DNA of 64,000 nt from Thalassotalea_H sp040779345 (lineage in GTDB: Bacteria; Pseudomonadota; Gammaproteobacteria; Enterobacterales; Alteromonadaceae): assembly GCA_040779345.1 (NCBI GenBank), contig JBFONU010000005.1, positions 62,001-126,000 on the forward strand, read 5' to 3'. The notes below the pieces were generated by a model. It had not been told where the DNA came from and did no database searches. It saw only the letters and a program-made list of their open reading frames with translations. Positions 35,540-44,733 of the stretch are shown here, piece after piece (position 1 is the first letter of the stretch; every line of letters begins with the position of its first letter). The translations under genes were made by a program, and so were the position numbers.

Positions 35540-38101
35540 ATGAAAATTTTTAAAAAATCAATACTGGTGTTAAGTCTTGCCAACCTAACGACTTTTGCTA
35601 ATGCCTCCATACTTTCTAAAGCTGAGGTTGAATCACTAACGACAGAGACAATAGCCTTGTCATCCTATAAGCTCAATACTGAAAAGGAAGCTGAGGAAAA
35701 AGAAAACCCAGAAACAGAAAAGGACAATAAAGACGACTCAAAAGAGTCAAAGAAAGATAAAAAGAAAGACAAATTTAAACCCTATGAAGACATTGTGACA
35801 GACAAAGCAATCACATCAACGGGTGTATTTACTTCGCACCTAGTAGACAATAAGGTGTACTTTGAAATACCAGCAACTGAACTTGGACGTGAATTTGTTT
35901 GGCAAGTTAAAACCTCTGGTACGCAACCAGGAAAAGGGGTGATCAGTGCGGATCTAGGCCGCCAATACGTTATTTTTGAACGTCATGGCGATAATATTTT
36001 ACTGCGTAATCGTAATTACTCCGTGATATCTGAAGATGGCTCAAGAGAGTCGCTAGTTGTGAAGAAAGCTTCTATAGATGGCATCATTGCTAAATTTCCT
36101 ATCACCACTTTTTCAAAAGATGAAGCAAAGTCCCCAGTCATTGACATTACTAAAGTATACATGGGCGCGCATAAAGAGTTTTTCCCAACACCTAAAGCTC
36201 CTTCAAACCCTAAAGCCCGCAAAGTCCCAAGCTTCAAATTAAATGATAAAAGTGCAGTCATTACCAAAGTTAAATCCTTTGAAAAAAATATTGAAGCAAC
36301 GGTATTAGCTCAATTTACTAGTAAGGGAGAGAATCAAACTAGAGAAATACGCCATTCTATTTTTGCCTTACCAGATATCCCAATGAAGCCTCGTTTTTAC
36401 GATAAACGGGTCGGTTATTTTACGGCAAATTATTCTGACTACAGTTCAGAAAAAAATAAATTAGATGCAATTAGTTATATTAAACGCTGGCGCTTAGAAA
36501 AGCTGAACCCTGAATTGGAGGTTAGTGAACCTAAACAACCTATTGTTTGGTATATCGACAGAGGTACTCCGCAACGATTTGTTGAAGCAGTACGAGAAGG
36601 TATAGAGTTTTGGCAACCGGCATTTGAACAAGCAGGGTTTAAAAATGCCATTATCGCAAAAATGGCACCTAGTCTAGCAGAGAACCCTGATTGGGATCCG
36701 GAAGATGCCCGTTATTCTGTTATTCGTTGGATCCCTTCTGGAATACCTAACGCCCAAGGTCCACATGTTGCTGATCCTCGTTCAGGTGAAATTATCGAAG
36801 CGGACGTGCGTATGTATCATAATGTCATCAAGTTACTTGAAGGCTGGTACTTTGCCCAAGCAGGTGCAACGGATCCTAGAGCTAAATCACTGCCTTTACC
36901 TGATGATGTCATGAGTGACTTAGTTCGCTTTGTTGTTGCACACGAAGTTGGTCATTCAACGGGTTTACATCATAACTTTATCGGCAACAATTCTTATACT
37001 ATTGAGCAGTTAAGAGATCCTAAATTTGTACAAAAATTTGGTGTTTCTGCATCTATTATGGATTACGCTCGATTCAACTATGTAATGCAGCCAGAAGACG
37101 GTATATCCCCCATTGATTATGACCCAGGTCCATACGATAAATTTGCAATTGAGTGGGGCTATAAAGAATTTAAAGGTGACCTTTCACCTAAAGCCGAAGC
37201 TCTTCTTTTAAGTGATATTGCTGACCGCCAGTTAGATGATGACCGTTTACGTTGGGACGCCTACTCAAAACCAAGCTATTTAGATCCTCGAATTTTAACG
37301 GAAGCGATAGGCGATGACCCTGTTGAAGCCACACGCTTGGGACAGAAAAACAAAAAGCGTATTCTAGCTAACTTAATCAACGCAACTAGCTTTGAGAAAA
37401 ACAAGGGGTATGACGAATTAGATAATGCTTATAAAACCGTGATCCAACAACATGCTCGTGAACTAGGGCACGTTGCTAAAGCGGTTGGCGGTGTGATGTA
37501 CCGAAATGAATTAACCCAAAGCCATCAAGAAAAACAAGTATTTGTTCCTTATTCCAAAGAGAAACAAGAACGCGCAATCGATTTTTTGATAAACAATGGT
37601 GTGAAGTTACCAGATTTTTGGAATGATCAAGAAATTTTAAATCGCATTGGTCATGACAAATTCGAACAGTATGGCAATTATATTATTAGACAAGTCGTCG
37701 GCAGCCCACTTGCATCACACCGCTTAGATTCACTAATTAAATTACAAGCGGCGGGTCATGATGTCATGGATCCTGTTAAAACAATGAACAAATTTGTAGA
37801 TGCCATTTATAGCGATATTAAAACGCGTAAACCTAAATCAGATCAATATACGATAATGTTACAAGACTACTTCGTAAATAAGTTGCTGAAAGACATTGCG
37901 CCTGTGAAGACTTCATCAAGTAGCACACCTAAGCCATCATCAACCTTCGTCGCGATGACACGAGGAATTGCCGCCGACCTAAAAGCTAAGCTACAAGCAG
38001 CAGCGAAAAAACACCATGGTAAGTTACATGGTTATCGCTATGCAGGTCTTGCTGCTAAGTTAAGCGAAGGCCTAGAGCCAAAGTTAACAGTGAATAAGTA
38101 A
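35540..38101 (+). CDS. Secreted zinc-dependent metalloprotease (DUF5117/DUF5118 type)
   Basis: 853 residues with a signal peptide (about 1-22), then a charged Lys/Glu/Asp-rich linker (about 47-90). The catalytic motif 'HEVGHSTGLHHN' near residue 467 is the extended metzincin motif HExxHxxGxxH; the Met-turn equivalent is 'SASIMDYARFNY' (about 503). Conserved segments 'YIDRGTP', 'GIEFWQPAFEQAGFKNAI' and 'RYSVIRWI' identify the large zinc-dependent metalloprotease family of Bacteroidetes and marine Gammaproteobacteria. It is likely periplasmic or outer-membrane associated. A strong terminator follows. Confidence 0.9.
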   Translation: MKIFKKSILVLSLANLTTFANASILSKAEVESLTTETIALSSYKLNTEKEAEEKENPETEKDNKDDSKESKKDKKKDKFKPYEDIVTDKAITSTGVFTSHLVDNKVYFEIPATELGREFVWQVKTSGTQPGKGVISADLGRQYVIFERHGDNILLRNRNYSVISEDGSRESLVVKKASIDGIIAKFPITTFSKDEAKSPVIDITKVYMGAHKEFFPTPKAPSNPKARKVPSFKLNDKSAVITKVKSFEKNIEATVLAQFTSKGENQTREIRHSIFALPDIPMKPRFYDKRVGYFTANYSDYSSEKNKLDAISYIKRWRLEKLNPELEVSEPKQPIVWYIDRGTPQRFVEAVREGIEFWQPAFEQAGFKNAIIAKMAPSLAENPDWDPEDARYSVIRWIPSGIPNAQGPHVADPRSGEIIEADVRMYHNVIKLLEGWYFAQAGATDPRAKSLPLPDDVMSDLVRFVVAHEVGHSTGLHHNFIGNNSYTIEQLRDPKFVQKFGVSASIMDYARFNYVMQPEDGISPIDYDPGPYDKFAIEWGYKEFKGDLSPKAEALLLSDIADRQLDDDRLRWDAYSKPSYLDPRILTEAIGDDPVEATRLGQKNKKRILANLINATSFEKNKGYDELDNAYKTVIQQHARELGHVAKAVGGVMYRNELTQSHQEKQVFVPYSKEKQERAIDFLINNGVKLPDFWNDQEILNRIGHDKFEQYGNYIIRQVVGSPLASHRLDSLIKLQAAGHDVMDPVKTMNKFVDAIYSDIKTRKPKSDQYTIMLQDYFVNKLLKDIAPVKTSSSSTPKPSSTFVAMTRGIAADLKAKLQAAAKKHHGKLHGYRYAGLAAKLSEGLEPKLTVNK

Positions 38102-38163
38102 AGAGATAACTTCACTCGCAATAAGCACGATAAGTGCTCTGGTATTTAACCAAGAGCAGAGAT

Positions 38164-38195
38164 AAAAGAAACTTCGAATTATCGAAGTTTCTTTT
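38164..38195 (+). terminator. Rho-independent terminator after the metalloprotease gene
   Basis: AAAAGAAACTTCGA / TCGAAGTTTCTTTT form a perfect 14-bp stem with a 4-base loop, ending in a T-rich arm. The symmetric A/T tracts would let it work on both strands, so it may also end the bacteriohemerythrin transcript. Confidence 0.85.
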
Positions 38196-38267
38196 ATTTA
38201 ATAAGGTATTCGGGAACACTTTTTTTGCTATGTTTAACGATTAGCTGTTGTGTAGCAGCTAAATAAA

Positions 38268-38651
38268 CTACTTTTGGATAAATTTTTTGTCTTCACACTG
38301 TATGTGAATGACTAGCCAATCTAATAAAAACTCTAGTAGTTCAGAAGTTATTTCTACTTTTTTTCGTTGTGCTTTTAGTGAGTTCAGCTGTTCAATAAAA
38401 TGCTTATGTTGTAATTTATGTATTATCAGGTCGTTCTTATTTAATTGACCAAAATACTTTTCCTCTGCCTTAAAGTGATACTGTGTATAATTAACTAGAT
38501 TATTAAAGATGTGATTGATATCTTCTTCACAGGGTCTAGAGTCTATTAATTCTGATAACTCATTAATGTAACTCACAATGACTTTATGTTGACGATCAAT
38601 AAACTCAACACCTACACCTAGTTTTTTTTCATCCCATTCAATTAAGGCCAT
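38268..38651 (-). CDS. Bacteriohemerythrin
   Basis: 127 residues, normal for a single-domain hemerythrin. Di-iron ligands can be placed: His in 'DRQHKVIV', His/Glu in 'YHFKAEEKYF', two His in 'HKLQHKHF', and His/Asp in 'VIHIQCEDKKF'. The start 'ALIEWDEKKLGVGVEFIDRQH' is typical. It binds O2 reversibly in the cytoplasm. It begins 3 bp after the stop of a chemoreceptor that itself ends in a hemerythrin domain, so the two are co-transcribed and probably share a role in oxygen (or NO) sensing. Confidence 0.93.
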   Translation of the reverse strand: MALIEWDEKKLGVGVEFIDRQHKVIVSYINELSELIDSRPCEEDINHIFNNLVNYTQYHFKAEEKYFGQLNKNDLIIHKLQHKHFIEQLNSLKAQRKKVEITSELLEFLLDWLVIHIQCEDKKFIQK

Positions 38652-38654
38652 TAA

Positions 38655-41105
38655 TTACTGTAGCCTTTTAATATACTCAGCATAGTCACTATCACTGTGT
38701 TCAATGTGATGAATTAACCATTTATGAAGGTGATCCATTTCATCATCAATTTCAGCAGGGTTTGACACTTTAATCTTATTGATATGGCTTGATAGATCAC
38801 TAATTAATTTCTGATGATTATTTTTGTGTTCGATTGATTTTTGATAACCAAAACTATCAAAATAGTTCTCCTCCCATGTGAAATGTACCTGAGTGTATTC
38901 AAGCAATACTGTTAGTGCATTGGCGATTGCAGTGTTACTTCTTCCTTGTAATGACATGATATGTACTTCATTCATCATATCGACCATTTTATTGTGCTGA
39001 CGATCTGCTTCATCAATGCCAATAATGTATTTTTTTCCCCAGTGGATTAAGCGAATTTGATCTTCACTTCGATTAAACGATGTTTCATCGATATTATAAC
39101 GCTGGATCACTAAACGCATTTCTTTTGACATTGCCGATAACTGAGAGCCTGCCAGTGCTAATGTTTTTGCTCCGCTAGCTGCGCTGTCAGCGACATCACT
39201 GATAGTAACAATGCTCTGAGCAATTTCTTCTGCAACGCATGACTGCTCTTCTGCTGCCGTTGCTATTTGAAGGCTCATGTCATTAATACCATTGACTGAT
39301 GTTGCAATAGAGGAAAGTGACTCTCCAGCCTGTTTAACTTGTTCGACTGACGAGTTAGCATACTCTTGGCTTTGCATCATATTAGAGGAAACATCTGATA
39401 TACCTGACTGGATCAGCTCGATCATCGTTTGAATTTCAAGAGTGGAGTCTTGAGTACGTTTAGCGAGTGTTCTAACTTCGTCAGCAACAACAGCAAATCC
39501 TCTGCCTTGTTCTCCCGCTCTTGCGGCTTCTATTGCCGCATTCAGTGCTAATAAATTCGTTTGATCGGCAATACTTTTAATTACATCAAGGATATTGGTA
39601 ATGTCTTGACTGTTTTCTTTTAGCTTCATCACCCCTTGAGACGATGTATTAATGTTATCTGCGAGCTGGGTAATAGCATTGATAGTTGTTTCGACAATTA
39701 CCTGACCACTCGCTGCATCTTCGCTGGCTTGTTGTGAAGATGCTGAACCAAGCTCAGTATTTTTAGCGACTTCTTGAACCGAGGCACTCATTTCTGTCAC
39801 TGCGGTAGAGGTAACAGCAAGTTCTTGCGATTGAGTTTCCATTCCTTGTGCCGCTTTTTTACTTTCAAGTGCAATTTCATCTGCAGCAGTGGCAATGGCA
39901 TGACTTGATGCACGAACGGCAATAATAGATCGGCTTAGTCCATCGGTTATTTCATTCACGCTACGTGCGATCACACGTAATTCATCTTTGGTATCAAGTA
40001 TCAACCTGACATCAAGCTCGCCATCGCATATGGCATGGGCAGTTTGCGACATTTTATTTAAGCTTTGTTTGATAGCTAGGTAAATACCCATATAAAAATA
40101 GGTTAACAAGGTTATGACTAGGATAATAATGAACAAATAAAAGTTGATATTAGTTTTGGCCACTTTAATTTGATCCTTCATTCGCTTTTCAAGTAATGGC
40201 TGCATAGCATCATATAAGCGGAGTAAAGAATAAATGGTTTTAGTGCCTTGTTCAAAAAAATCGTTTGGGCTTATCTTTGCAGTTGTTGCCTGCACTATTT
40301 CTTCTTCGGCAAGTTGTAGATATTGATTTAATTTTGAAGAGGCATCTTGGTATAAATGACTTAGTGATGATTCAATATCAGCTGAGGCACTAAATAGATA
40401 ATCAATATCTTTTTTAAGATTTAATGCGTGGCGAGTACTCGATAAAGCGGCTACTTGTAATTTGTTGTCTGTTGTTAATGCTTTGGCGGCTAGTACACCT
40501 GAACCTTTGCCGCGCAAACGGCCTAGAGACTCTACTTGAGCAGGCAATGTATGCAGTAGGCTATTAATAAGGTAACTGTTAGCGGGGTCTTGGTCTTGTA
40601 ACATTTTTCCTTGACGACCAATGGTATCCATAAAATCAATAATGTCGGCGATTAAATGGGTATAATGTGAAAATATCTCTTTTGCTTGACCCGTAAACGC
40701 TTTGCTAGAAATATCTTGCCAACGTTTTTCGAGCTTCCTAGGTAAGTTATTACTTGATAATACATCATTAAGAGATTCATCAATGAGTAATAATTTTTGA
40801 AAATCATTGGCGACCGTTTTTCGTTTAGCTAATATTTTACTTTCAATTGATTGGTTACCATTGAGGTAGACATTTGTCATGCCCCGTGTTTGTGCAACAT
40901 GTTCAACCAATAGCCTTAGTGGAACAATATAGGTTGAGGCCTTTAGTTCATATTCTGCACGATCTACTTGTTGCCACTGCATTTTAGTTAATGTGATAAA
41001 GAAAAATAATAATGGAATAACGCAAAATGTAGAGACAAGGGAAAATTTTGCTTTAAAGGAGAGTAAGTTGGAAATTTTTATCGCTGGGGCAAAAATATTT
41101 TTCAT
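38655..41105 (-). CDS. Methyl-accepting chemotaxis protein with C-terminal hemerythrin domain
   Basis: About 816 residues from the ATG at 41105 (GGAG 9 bases upstream); an earlier ATG at 41120 lacks a site. Membrane helix (about 25-45), a helical NIT-like periplasmic domain ('LVEHVAQTRGMTNVYLNGN'), a second helix (about 325-345), HAMP, and the signalling hairpin with 'IADQTNLLALNAAIEAARAG' (about 525). After it comes a full hemerythrin domain ('DEADRQHNKMV', 'HFTWEENYF', 'HKNNHQKL', 'HHIEHSDSDY'). The DcrH-type architecture suggests aerotaxis sensing inside the cell, plus a separate periplasmic input. Confidence 0.93.
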   Translation of the reverse strand: MKNIFAPAIKISNLLSFKAKFSLVSTFCVIPLLFFFITLTKMQWQQVDRAEYELKASTYIVPLRLLVEHVAQTRGMTNVYLNGNQSIESKILAKRKTVANDFQKLLLIDESLNDVLSSNNLPRKLEKRWQDISSKAFTGQAKEIFSHYTHLIADIIDFMDTIGRQGKMLQDQDPANSYLINSLLHTLPAQVESLGRLRGKGSGVLAAKALTTDNKLQVAALSSTRHALNLKKDIDYLFSASADIESSLSHLYQDASSKLNQYLQLAEEEIVQATTAKISPNDFFEQGTKTIYSLLRLYDAMQPLLEKRMKDQIKVAKTNINFYLFIIILVITLLTYFYMGIYLAIKQSLNKMSQTAHAICDGELDVRLILDTKDELRVIARSVNEITDGLSRSIIAVRASSHAIATAADEIALESKKAAQGMETQSQELAVTSTAVTEMSASVQEVAKNTELGSASSQQASEDAASGQVIVETTINAITQLADNINTSSQGVMKLKENSQDITNILDVIKSIADQTNLLALNAAIEAARAGEQGRGFAVVADEVRTLAKRTQDSTLEIQTMIELIQSGISDVSSNMMQSQEYANSSVEQVKQAGESLSSIATSVNGINDMSLQIATAAEEQSCVAEEIAQSIVTISDVADSAASGAKTLALAGSQLSAMSKEMRLVIQRYNIDETSFNRSEDQIRLIHWGKKYIIGIDEADRQHNKMVDMMNEVHIMSLQGRSNTAIANALTVLLEYTQVHFTWEENYFDSFGYQKSIEHKNNHQKLISDLSSHINKIKVSNPAEIDDEMDHLHKWLIHHIEHSDSDYAEYIKRLQ

Positions 41106-41385
41106 TATAGTCATCTCCATTTCATGATTTATTATTTTAATGGCGGCTTAATAATCATTTGTTTAGTGGCGTGTATTATGTTGAGCTAAGTAAATCTAGA
41201 AAATGTATTTTAAAGTTACGTTTGATTTTTACGAAAAAATTTAGCAGCATTATAAAGTTAGTCATTATTCTTATTTTTTCAAGAAAATTTAAAGGGCATC
41301 ATGAGTGAAACCGATATCTAAATATTCGTGTTCATTTTTTTATTAGAGATAGCGTTTATTGTTTTGGTATTTCAAAAATACGTAT

Positions 41386-41419
41386 AAAGAAACATCACCC
41401 AAAACAGTTGATGTTTCTT
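41386..41419 (-). terminator. Possible terminator downstream of hemN
   Basis: AAGAAACATCA (41387-41397) and TGATGTTTCTT (41409-41419) form an 11-bp perfect stem. On the minus strand it is followed by TTTATA, and it lies about 130 bp past the hemN stop. The rest of 41106-41546 holds no gene that I can see. Confidence 0.5.
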
Positions 41420-41546
41420 GTATTGACGACAAAAAAGAGAATATACGTGCTTGTTAAATCATCTGATGCTAATGATTACAATGCAATATGTAAATGTCAC
41501 TATAAAGTTATTTATATAATACCTAGCAACTGTATTCTACTGGCGT

Positions 41547-42923
41547 TTAGATCACGCGTGAGAATCGCTGTTGGTTGATATGCTGTTTCATATAAGCATC
41601 AAAGCTCATACAAATAATACGAATTAATAAGCGGGCTTTTTGATCCACTTTAATAAAGTTGTCAGCATCTTCAACTAAACCGTCGTCGATAAAAGTTTGT
41701 AGCAAGGGTAAGTCTTCAGCAAAGTAATCAGCAAAGTTGATATGATATTTATCACTGATCACCTGTTTGTCTAGGTACAAGTTACACATTAATTCACGAA
41801 TTACTTCACCGCGAATAACGTCATCTTTTGATAAGCTTACGCCTTTTTCTTGGGCATTATTCTTAGTATCAATGGCTTTATAATAGGCTTGTAATTCTTT
41901 CACGTTTTGACTAAATGAGCTGCCAATATTACTGATAGAAGAAACCCCTAATCCTAATAAATCACAGCCACCTTTGGTAGTGTACCCTTGGAAGTTACGG
42001 TGTAATGTACCGTCTTTTTGTGCAATTGATAATTCGTCGTTTGGTTTAGCAAAGTGGTCCATACCTATAAAGTCGTATCCAAAATCACAAAGCTTTTCGA
42101 TAGCGAGTTTCATTAAGGCAAATTTTTCTTGTACGCTGGGTAGCCATTCGTCACGTAATTTACGCTGTGCAGCAAAGCGGCTAGGTAAATGGGCGTAACT
42201 AAATAATGAAATTCGATCTACGTCCCATTCATGCGCCTTGTTTAGCGTTTTAGTAAAGGTTGCTATGGTTTGATGAGGTAAACCATAAATTAAATCGATG
42301 TTAATTGAGTTAAAACCTACTTGCTTAGCATGAGCAATAAAGTCACCAATAAATTCGGTAGACTGTACTCGGTTAATGGTTTCTTGTACTTTTAGGTCGA
42401 TATCTTGCACACCAATGCTAAGGCGATTAAAGCCTAGCTCCCATAAGTGTTCAGCAAGGTTCATTTCAATTTCACGTGGATCAATTTCAATGCTCATTTC
42501 AACTTGATCAGCAAAGGTGAATTTTTCTTTTAGTAAGTCAACTAGTTTAGTGATTTGTGCGTGTGTTAAAAAGCTGGGAGTGCCGCCACCCCAATGCAAT
42601 TGTTTAACGGTGTAATCGGTAAAAAACTCTGCACGTGAGCTAATTTCTTCGGCTAAAAATTCTAAATAAGTATCGGCTTTATCGCGATGGCGAGTGATCA
42701 CTTTATTACAGCCGCAGTAATAGCAAAGGCTATGACAAAAGGGAATATGCACATAGAGCGATAATTCACGATTAGGGGAATCTTTTACCGCTTTGATAAA
42801 GTCTTGTTCGGTAAATTCATCGTGAAACTCCAACGCAGTTGGGTATGAAGTATACCTTGGGCCACTGGTGTTGTACTTGTTTAAAAGTGCGTTGTCGAAA
42901 AACTGATTAACTTGCATATGCAT
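41547..42923 (-). CDS. hemN: Oxygen-independent coproporphyrinogen III oxidase
   Basis: 458 residues, the same length as E. coli HemN (457). The radical-SAM cluster motif CxxxCxxC appears as 'HIPFCHSLCYYCGC' near residues 60-70, preceded by 'TSYPTALEF'. 'HWGGGTPSFLTHAQITKL', 'SIGVQDIDLKVQETINRVQ' and the C-terminal HemN domain are intact. It converts coproporphyrinogen III to protoporphyrinogen IX in heme synthesis without O2. An FNR/CRP-like site lies about 63 bp upstream of the ATG, fitting oxygen control. The yihI neighbourhood matches enterobacterial order. Confidence 0.97.
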   Translation of the reverse strand: MHMQVNQFFDNALLNKYNTSGPRYTSYPTALEFHDEFTEQDFIKAVKDSPNRELSLYVHIPFCHSLCYYCGCNKVITRHRDKADTYLEFLAEEISSRAEFFTDYTVKQLHWGGGTPSFLTHAQITKLVDLLKEKFTFADQVEMSIEIDPREIEMNLAEHLWELGFNRLSIGVQDIDLKVQETINRVQSTEFIGDFIAHAKQVGFNSINIDLIYGLPHQTIATFTKTLNKAHEWDVDRISLFSYAHLPSRFAAQRKLRDEWLPSVQEKFALMKLAIEKLCDFGYDFIGMDHFAKPNDELSIAQKDGTLHRNFQGYTTKGGCDLLGLGVSSISNIGSSFSQNVKELQAYYKAIDTKNNAQEKGVSLSKDDVIRGEVIRELMCNLYLDKQVISDKYHINFADYFAEDLPLLQTFIDDGLVEDADNFIKVDQKARLLIRIICMSFDAYMKQHINQQRFSRVI

Positions 42924-42972
42924 TGATTCTTTGAACTAAAAGATATGCAATGATTATAACGTGCTCAATTTT

Positions 42973-42993
42973 TGTGACATTGATCACGCTCAA
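42973..42993 (-). promoter_or_regulatory. Overlapping FNR-like and CRP-like sites upstream of hemN
   Basis: TTGATCACGCTCAA (42980-42993) matches the FNR consensus TTGATnnnnATCAA at 9 of 10 half-site bases. It overlaps TGTGACATTGATCACG (42973-42988), which matches CRP TGTGA-N6-TCACA at 9 of 10. Either factor could act here; hemN is FNR-dependent in relatives. Confidence 0.6.
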
Positions 42994-43114
42994 GCTTTAA
43001 TCTAATTGTTGATGTTTTGACAGCACTTAATCTTGGCAGCTAATTTATTGGTAAAACAATGCGTTATTGGCTCAATGCTTGATAAACGTTAATTGCTCGT
43101 CATAACTTTTCTTT

Positions 43115-43166
43115 ATCAATGCATTTTATCAATGCATTTTATCAATGCATTTTATCAATGCATTTT
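43115..43166. repeat. Perfect 13-bp tandem repeat, four copies
   Basis: ATCAATGCATTTT occurs four times without mismatch (43115, 43128, 43141, 43154), followed by a partial fifth unit ATCAA. Each unit contains the palindrome ATGCAT. It lies between hemN and the stop of the DUF2489 gene and could vary in copy number. Confidence 0.97.
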
Positions 43167-43184
43167 ATCAAGAAGCAAGAATGC

Positions 43185-43673
43185 TCAGGTAAGTGACGTA
43201 AGTCTTTCATCAGCATACTTGTGTAAGCTTTCAATATTTTTACTAATAGCATCGGTTAATTTTGCTTCTGTTTTAACGCGCTCTAAATCAAGCTTCATTC
43301 GTTCGCGTTTTTCTAACGCTTTTCTGGCCTCTAATATGGGCATATGTTTTATTGCTTCATATAACTCAAATATTGCCGGAAATTGTAAACGATGATTCTG
43401 GCTTGTTTTTAATGAGTCGAGTAAAACGGATAATCGCCAACAACCTTCAGAAATATCACATTGTTCTTCTTTCATTGCGCGAACAATAATGACAATACTG
43501 TCGAGTATTTTTTTATCATGCTGCTTTAAGGCATTTTGATGATCAATGTCTGTTTGCTTTTGTTTAATGGTTTGTTGTTTTAACTGATTTAATAGTTTTC
43601 CGGCATAGAGGGCTAATGCAATAACAATAACACTAGCCAAAGCGATTAAATAACTCCAAGGGTTAGTAAACAT
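43185..43673 (-). CDS. DUF2489-family membrane protein
   Basis: 162 residues. One N-terminal membrane helix (about 8-27) is followed by a helical cytoplasmic domain with the family motif 'SIVIIVRAMKEEQCDISEGCWRLSVLLDSL'. DUF2489 proteins are found next to yihI in Vibrio, Shewanella and relatives; no function is established. The start is 9 bp after the yihI stop, so the two form an operon. Its end is 14 bp from the 13-bp tandem repeat. Confidence 0.88.
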   Translation of the reverse strand: MFTNPWSYLIALASVIVIALALYAGKLLNQLKQQTIKQKQTDIDHQNALKQHDKKILDSIVIIVRAMKEEQCDISEGCWRLSVLLDSLKTSQNHRLQFPAIFELYEAIKHMPILEARKALEKRERMKLDLERVKTEAKLTDAISKNIESLHKYADERLTSLT

Positions 43674-43682
43674 CGTTAGGCC

Positions 43683-44252
43683 TTACTCGAATTCAGAAAA
43701 GTTATTATTGTCCAATTTATCCCAAAGTGCGTCTTCGTCGCTTTCAACATGTTGTTGCTCTGTAACTTCCTCGTCATCATCATCTAAACCAAGTTTGTCT
43801 CTTAGTACGCTATGGCGGTCCATTTTGCTATTAAAGTATTCTATTTCATCTTCTGTTAACGCAATATCTTGATCTTGTTTTTGCAAAATTGCTAATACTT
43901 GCTCATCTGCTTCAATAGCATACATTTCTTCTTCATAGGCTTGGAAATTGTCAACGGCACGAATTGCAGGCATTGGAGAAGGTTTAACCTTTTTAGGCGT
44001 TGGTTGCTTTTCTTCAACAGGTGCTTTTGTTAAGACTATCGGCGTTTTGTTACCAATTCGCGGGTCTTTTTTTACCGACGGATGTTGATTTTTTTTCTGT
44101 TTGACCAGCGCTTCTTGCTGGCGATTTCCTGGGGCTTTTCCGTGTTTTTTCTTAATTCTTTTGTCACTCGATTCAACAACTTTCTTTTTATCCTCCTTAT
44201 TAATACTAAAAGGGGCATTACCTGGTTTTCTTGATTTTTTTGTACGTGACAT
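43683..44252 (-). CDS. yihI: Der GTPase-activating protein YihI
   Basis: 189 residues. The basic N-terminus 'MSRTKKSRKPGNAPFS' and 'RIKKKHGKAPGNRQQEA' are characteristic of YihI. The acidic C-terminal half carries 'YEEEMYAIEADEQVLAILQK', 'DEIEYFNSKMDRHSVLRDKLGL' and a run of Asp/Glu. YihI stimulates the GTPase Der and so tunes 50S ribosome maturation. It lies upstream of DUF2489 and near hemN, as in enterobacteria, and just downstream of the Csr-type RNA, as in E. coli where csrC adjoins yihI. Confidence 0.93.
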   Translation of the reverse strand: MSRTKKSRKPGNAPFSINKEDKKKVVESSDKRIKKKHGKAPGNRQQEALVKQKKNQHPSVKKDPRIGNKTPIVLTKAPVEEKQPTPKKVKPSPMPAIRAVDNFQAYEEEMYAIEADEQVLAILQKQDQDIALTEDEIEYFNSKMDRHSVLRDKLGLDDDDEEVTEQQHVESDEDALWDKLDNNNFSEFE

Positions 44253-44340
44253 AATTTATTGAATTTTTTTAGCGAGTATTATGAGTATTTTACGTTAGTT
44301 TTAACTGAAAAGGTAAATTTCTATTTTATCATGGCGTAGA

Positions 44341-44371
44341 AAAGAAAAAACGATGGTATTAGCATCGTTTT
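44341..44371 (-). terminator. Terminator of the Csr-type RNA
   Basis: On the minus strand AAAACGATG and CATCGTTTT form a 9-bp stem with a 7-base loop, followed by a run of T interrupted by one C. It is the 3' end of the GGA-rich RNA described here. Confidence 0.85.
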
Positions 44372-44733
44372 CGGAGAATATAAATGTGGCATTGCCAACA
44401 CGTATTTTTTATTCCAATTCTTCAGTGGTTATCCTAACCTATTAGCACAGTCCCTGTTGTACCTAACAATGTTCCTGTTTTTTTATTTAAGCTTCCTTGG
44501 CTGTTTCTTTTTCTCGGTCATCCTAACGCTTTATGGGCTATCCTTATTGTCCCCCCGGACATTTAATAAACGATCTTCCTGAATTTAGGTAATCATCCTT
44601 ATTCGAAATAGTCATATTCTTTGAACATGAATTGCTGTCCTTGCAACTTCATTCCTTTTTATTATTTTGCTACTAAAGTAGCTGGCAACTACTTTACCTG
44701 AGTGAGGAAAAGCAGCAAGTGTTAATTTCCTCT
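44342..44733 (-). ncRNA. CsrB/CsrC-type regulatory RNA that sequesters CsrA
   Basis: The minus strand of this non-coding stretch carries 13 GGA motifs in about 390 nt, many as AAGGA, AGGAT or CAGGA. Several sit in the loops of short hairpins: GGTTA-GGA-TAACC (44427-44439), ACAG-GGA-CTGT (44447-44457) and TTGC-AAGGACA-GCAA (44632-44646). The 5' end has paired arms GAGGAAA/TTTCCTC (44726-44732, 44704-44710), then AAAGTAG/CTACTTT; the 3' end is a terminator. This is the architecture of CsrB/CsrC/RsmZ RNAs, which bind many CsrA dimers. The position beside yihI matches E. coli csrC. TATAAA lies just upstream, and TGTAAG (within 44841-44847) is a half-site of the GacA/UvrY box. The exact 5' end is inferred. 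Confidence 0.87.

Noticed and set aside
43115..43171. Possible CRISPR-like array
   Set aside because: The 13-bp units are directly adjacent with no spacers and there are no cas genes.
43093..43395. Plus-strand open frame of 100 codons across the 13-bp repeat
   Set aside because: It is produced by the tandem repeat and then runs antisense to the DUF2489 gene.
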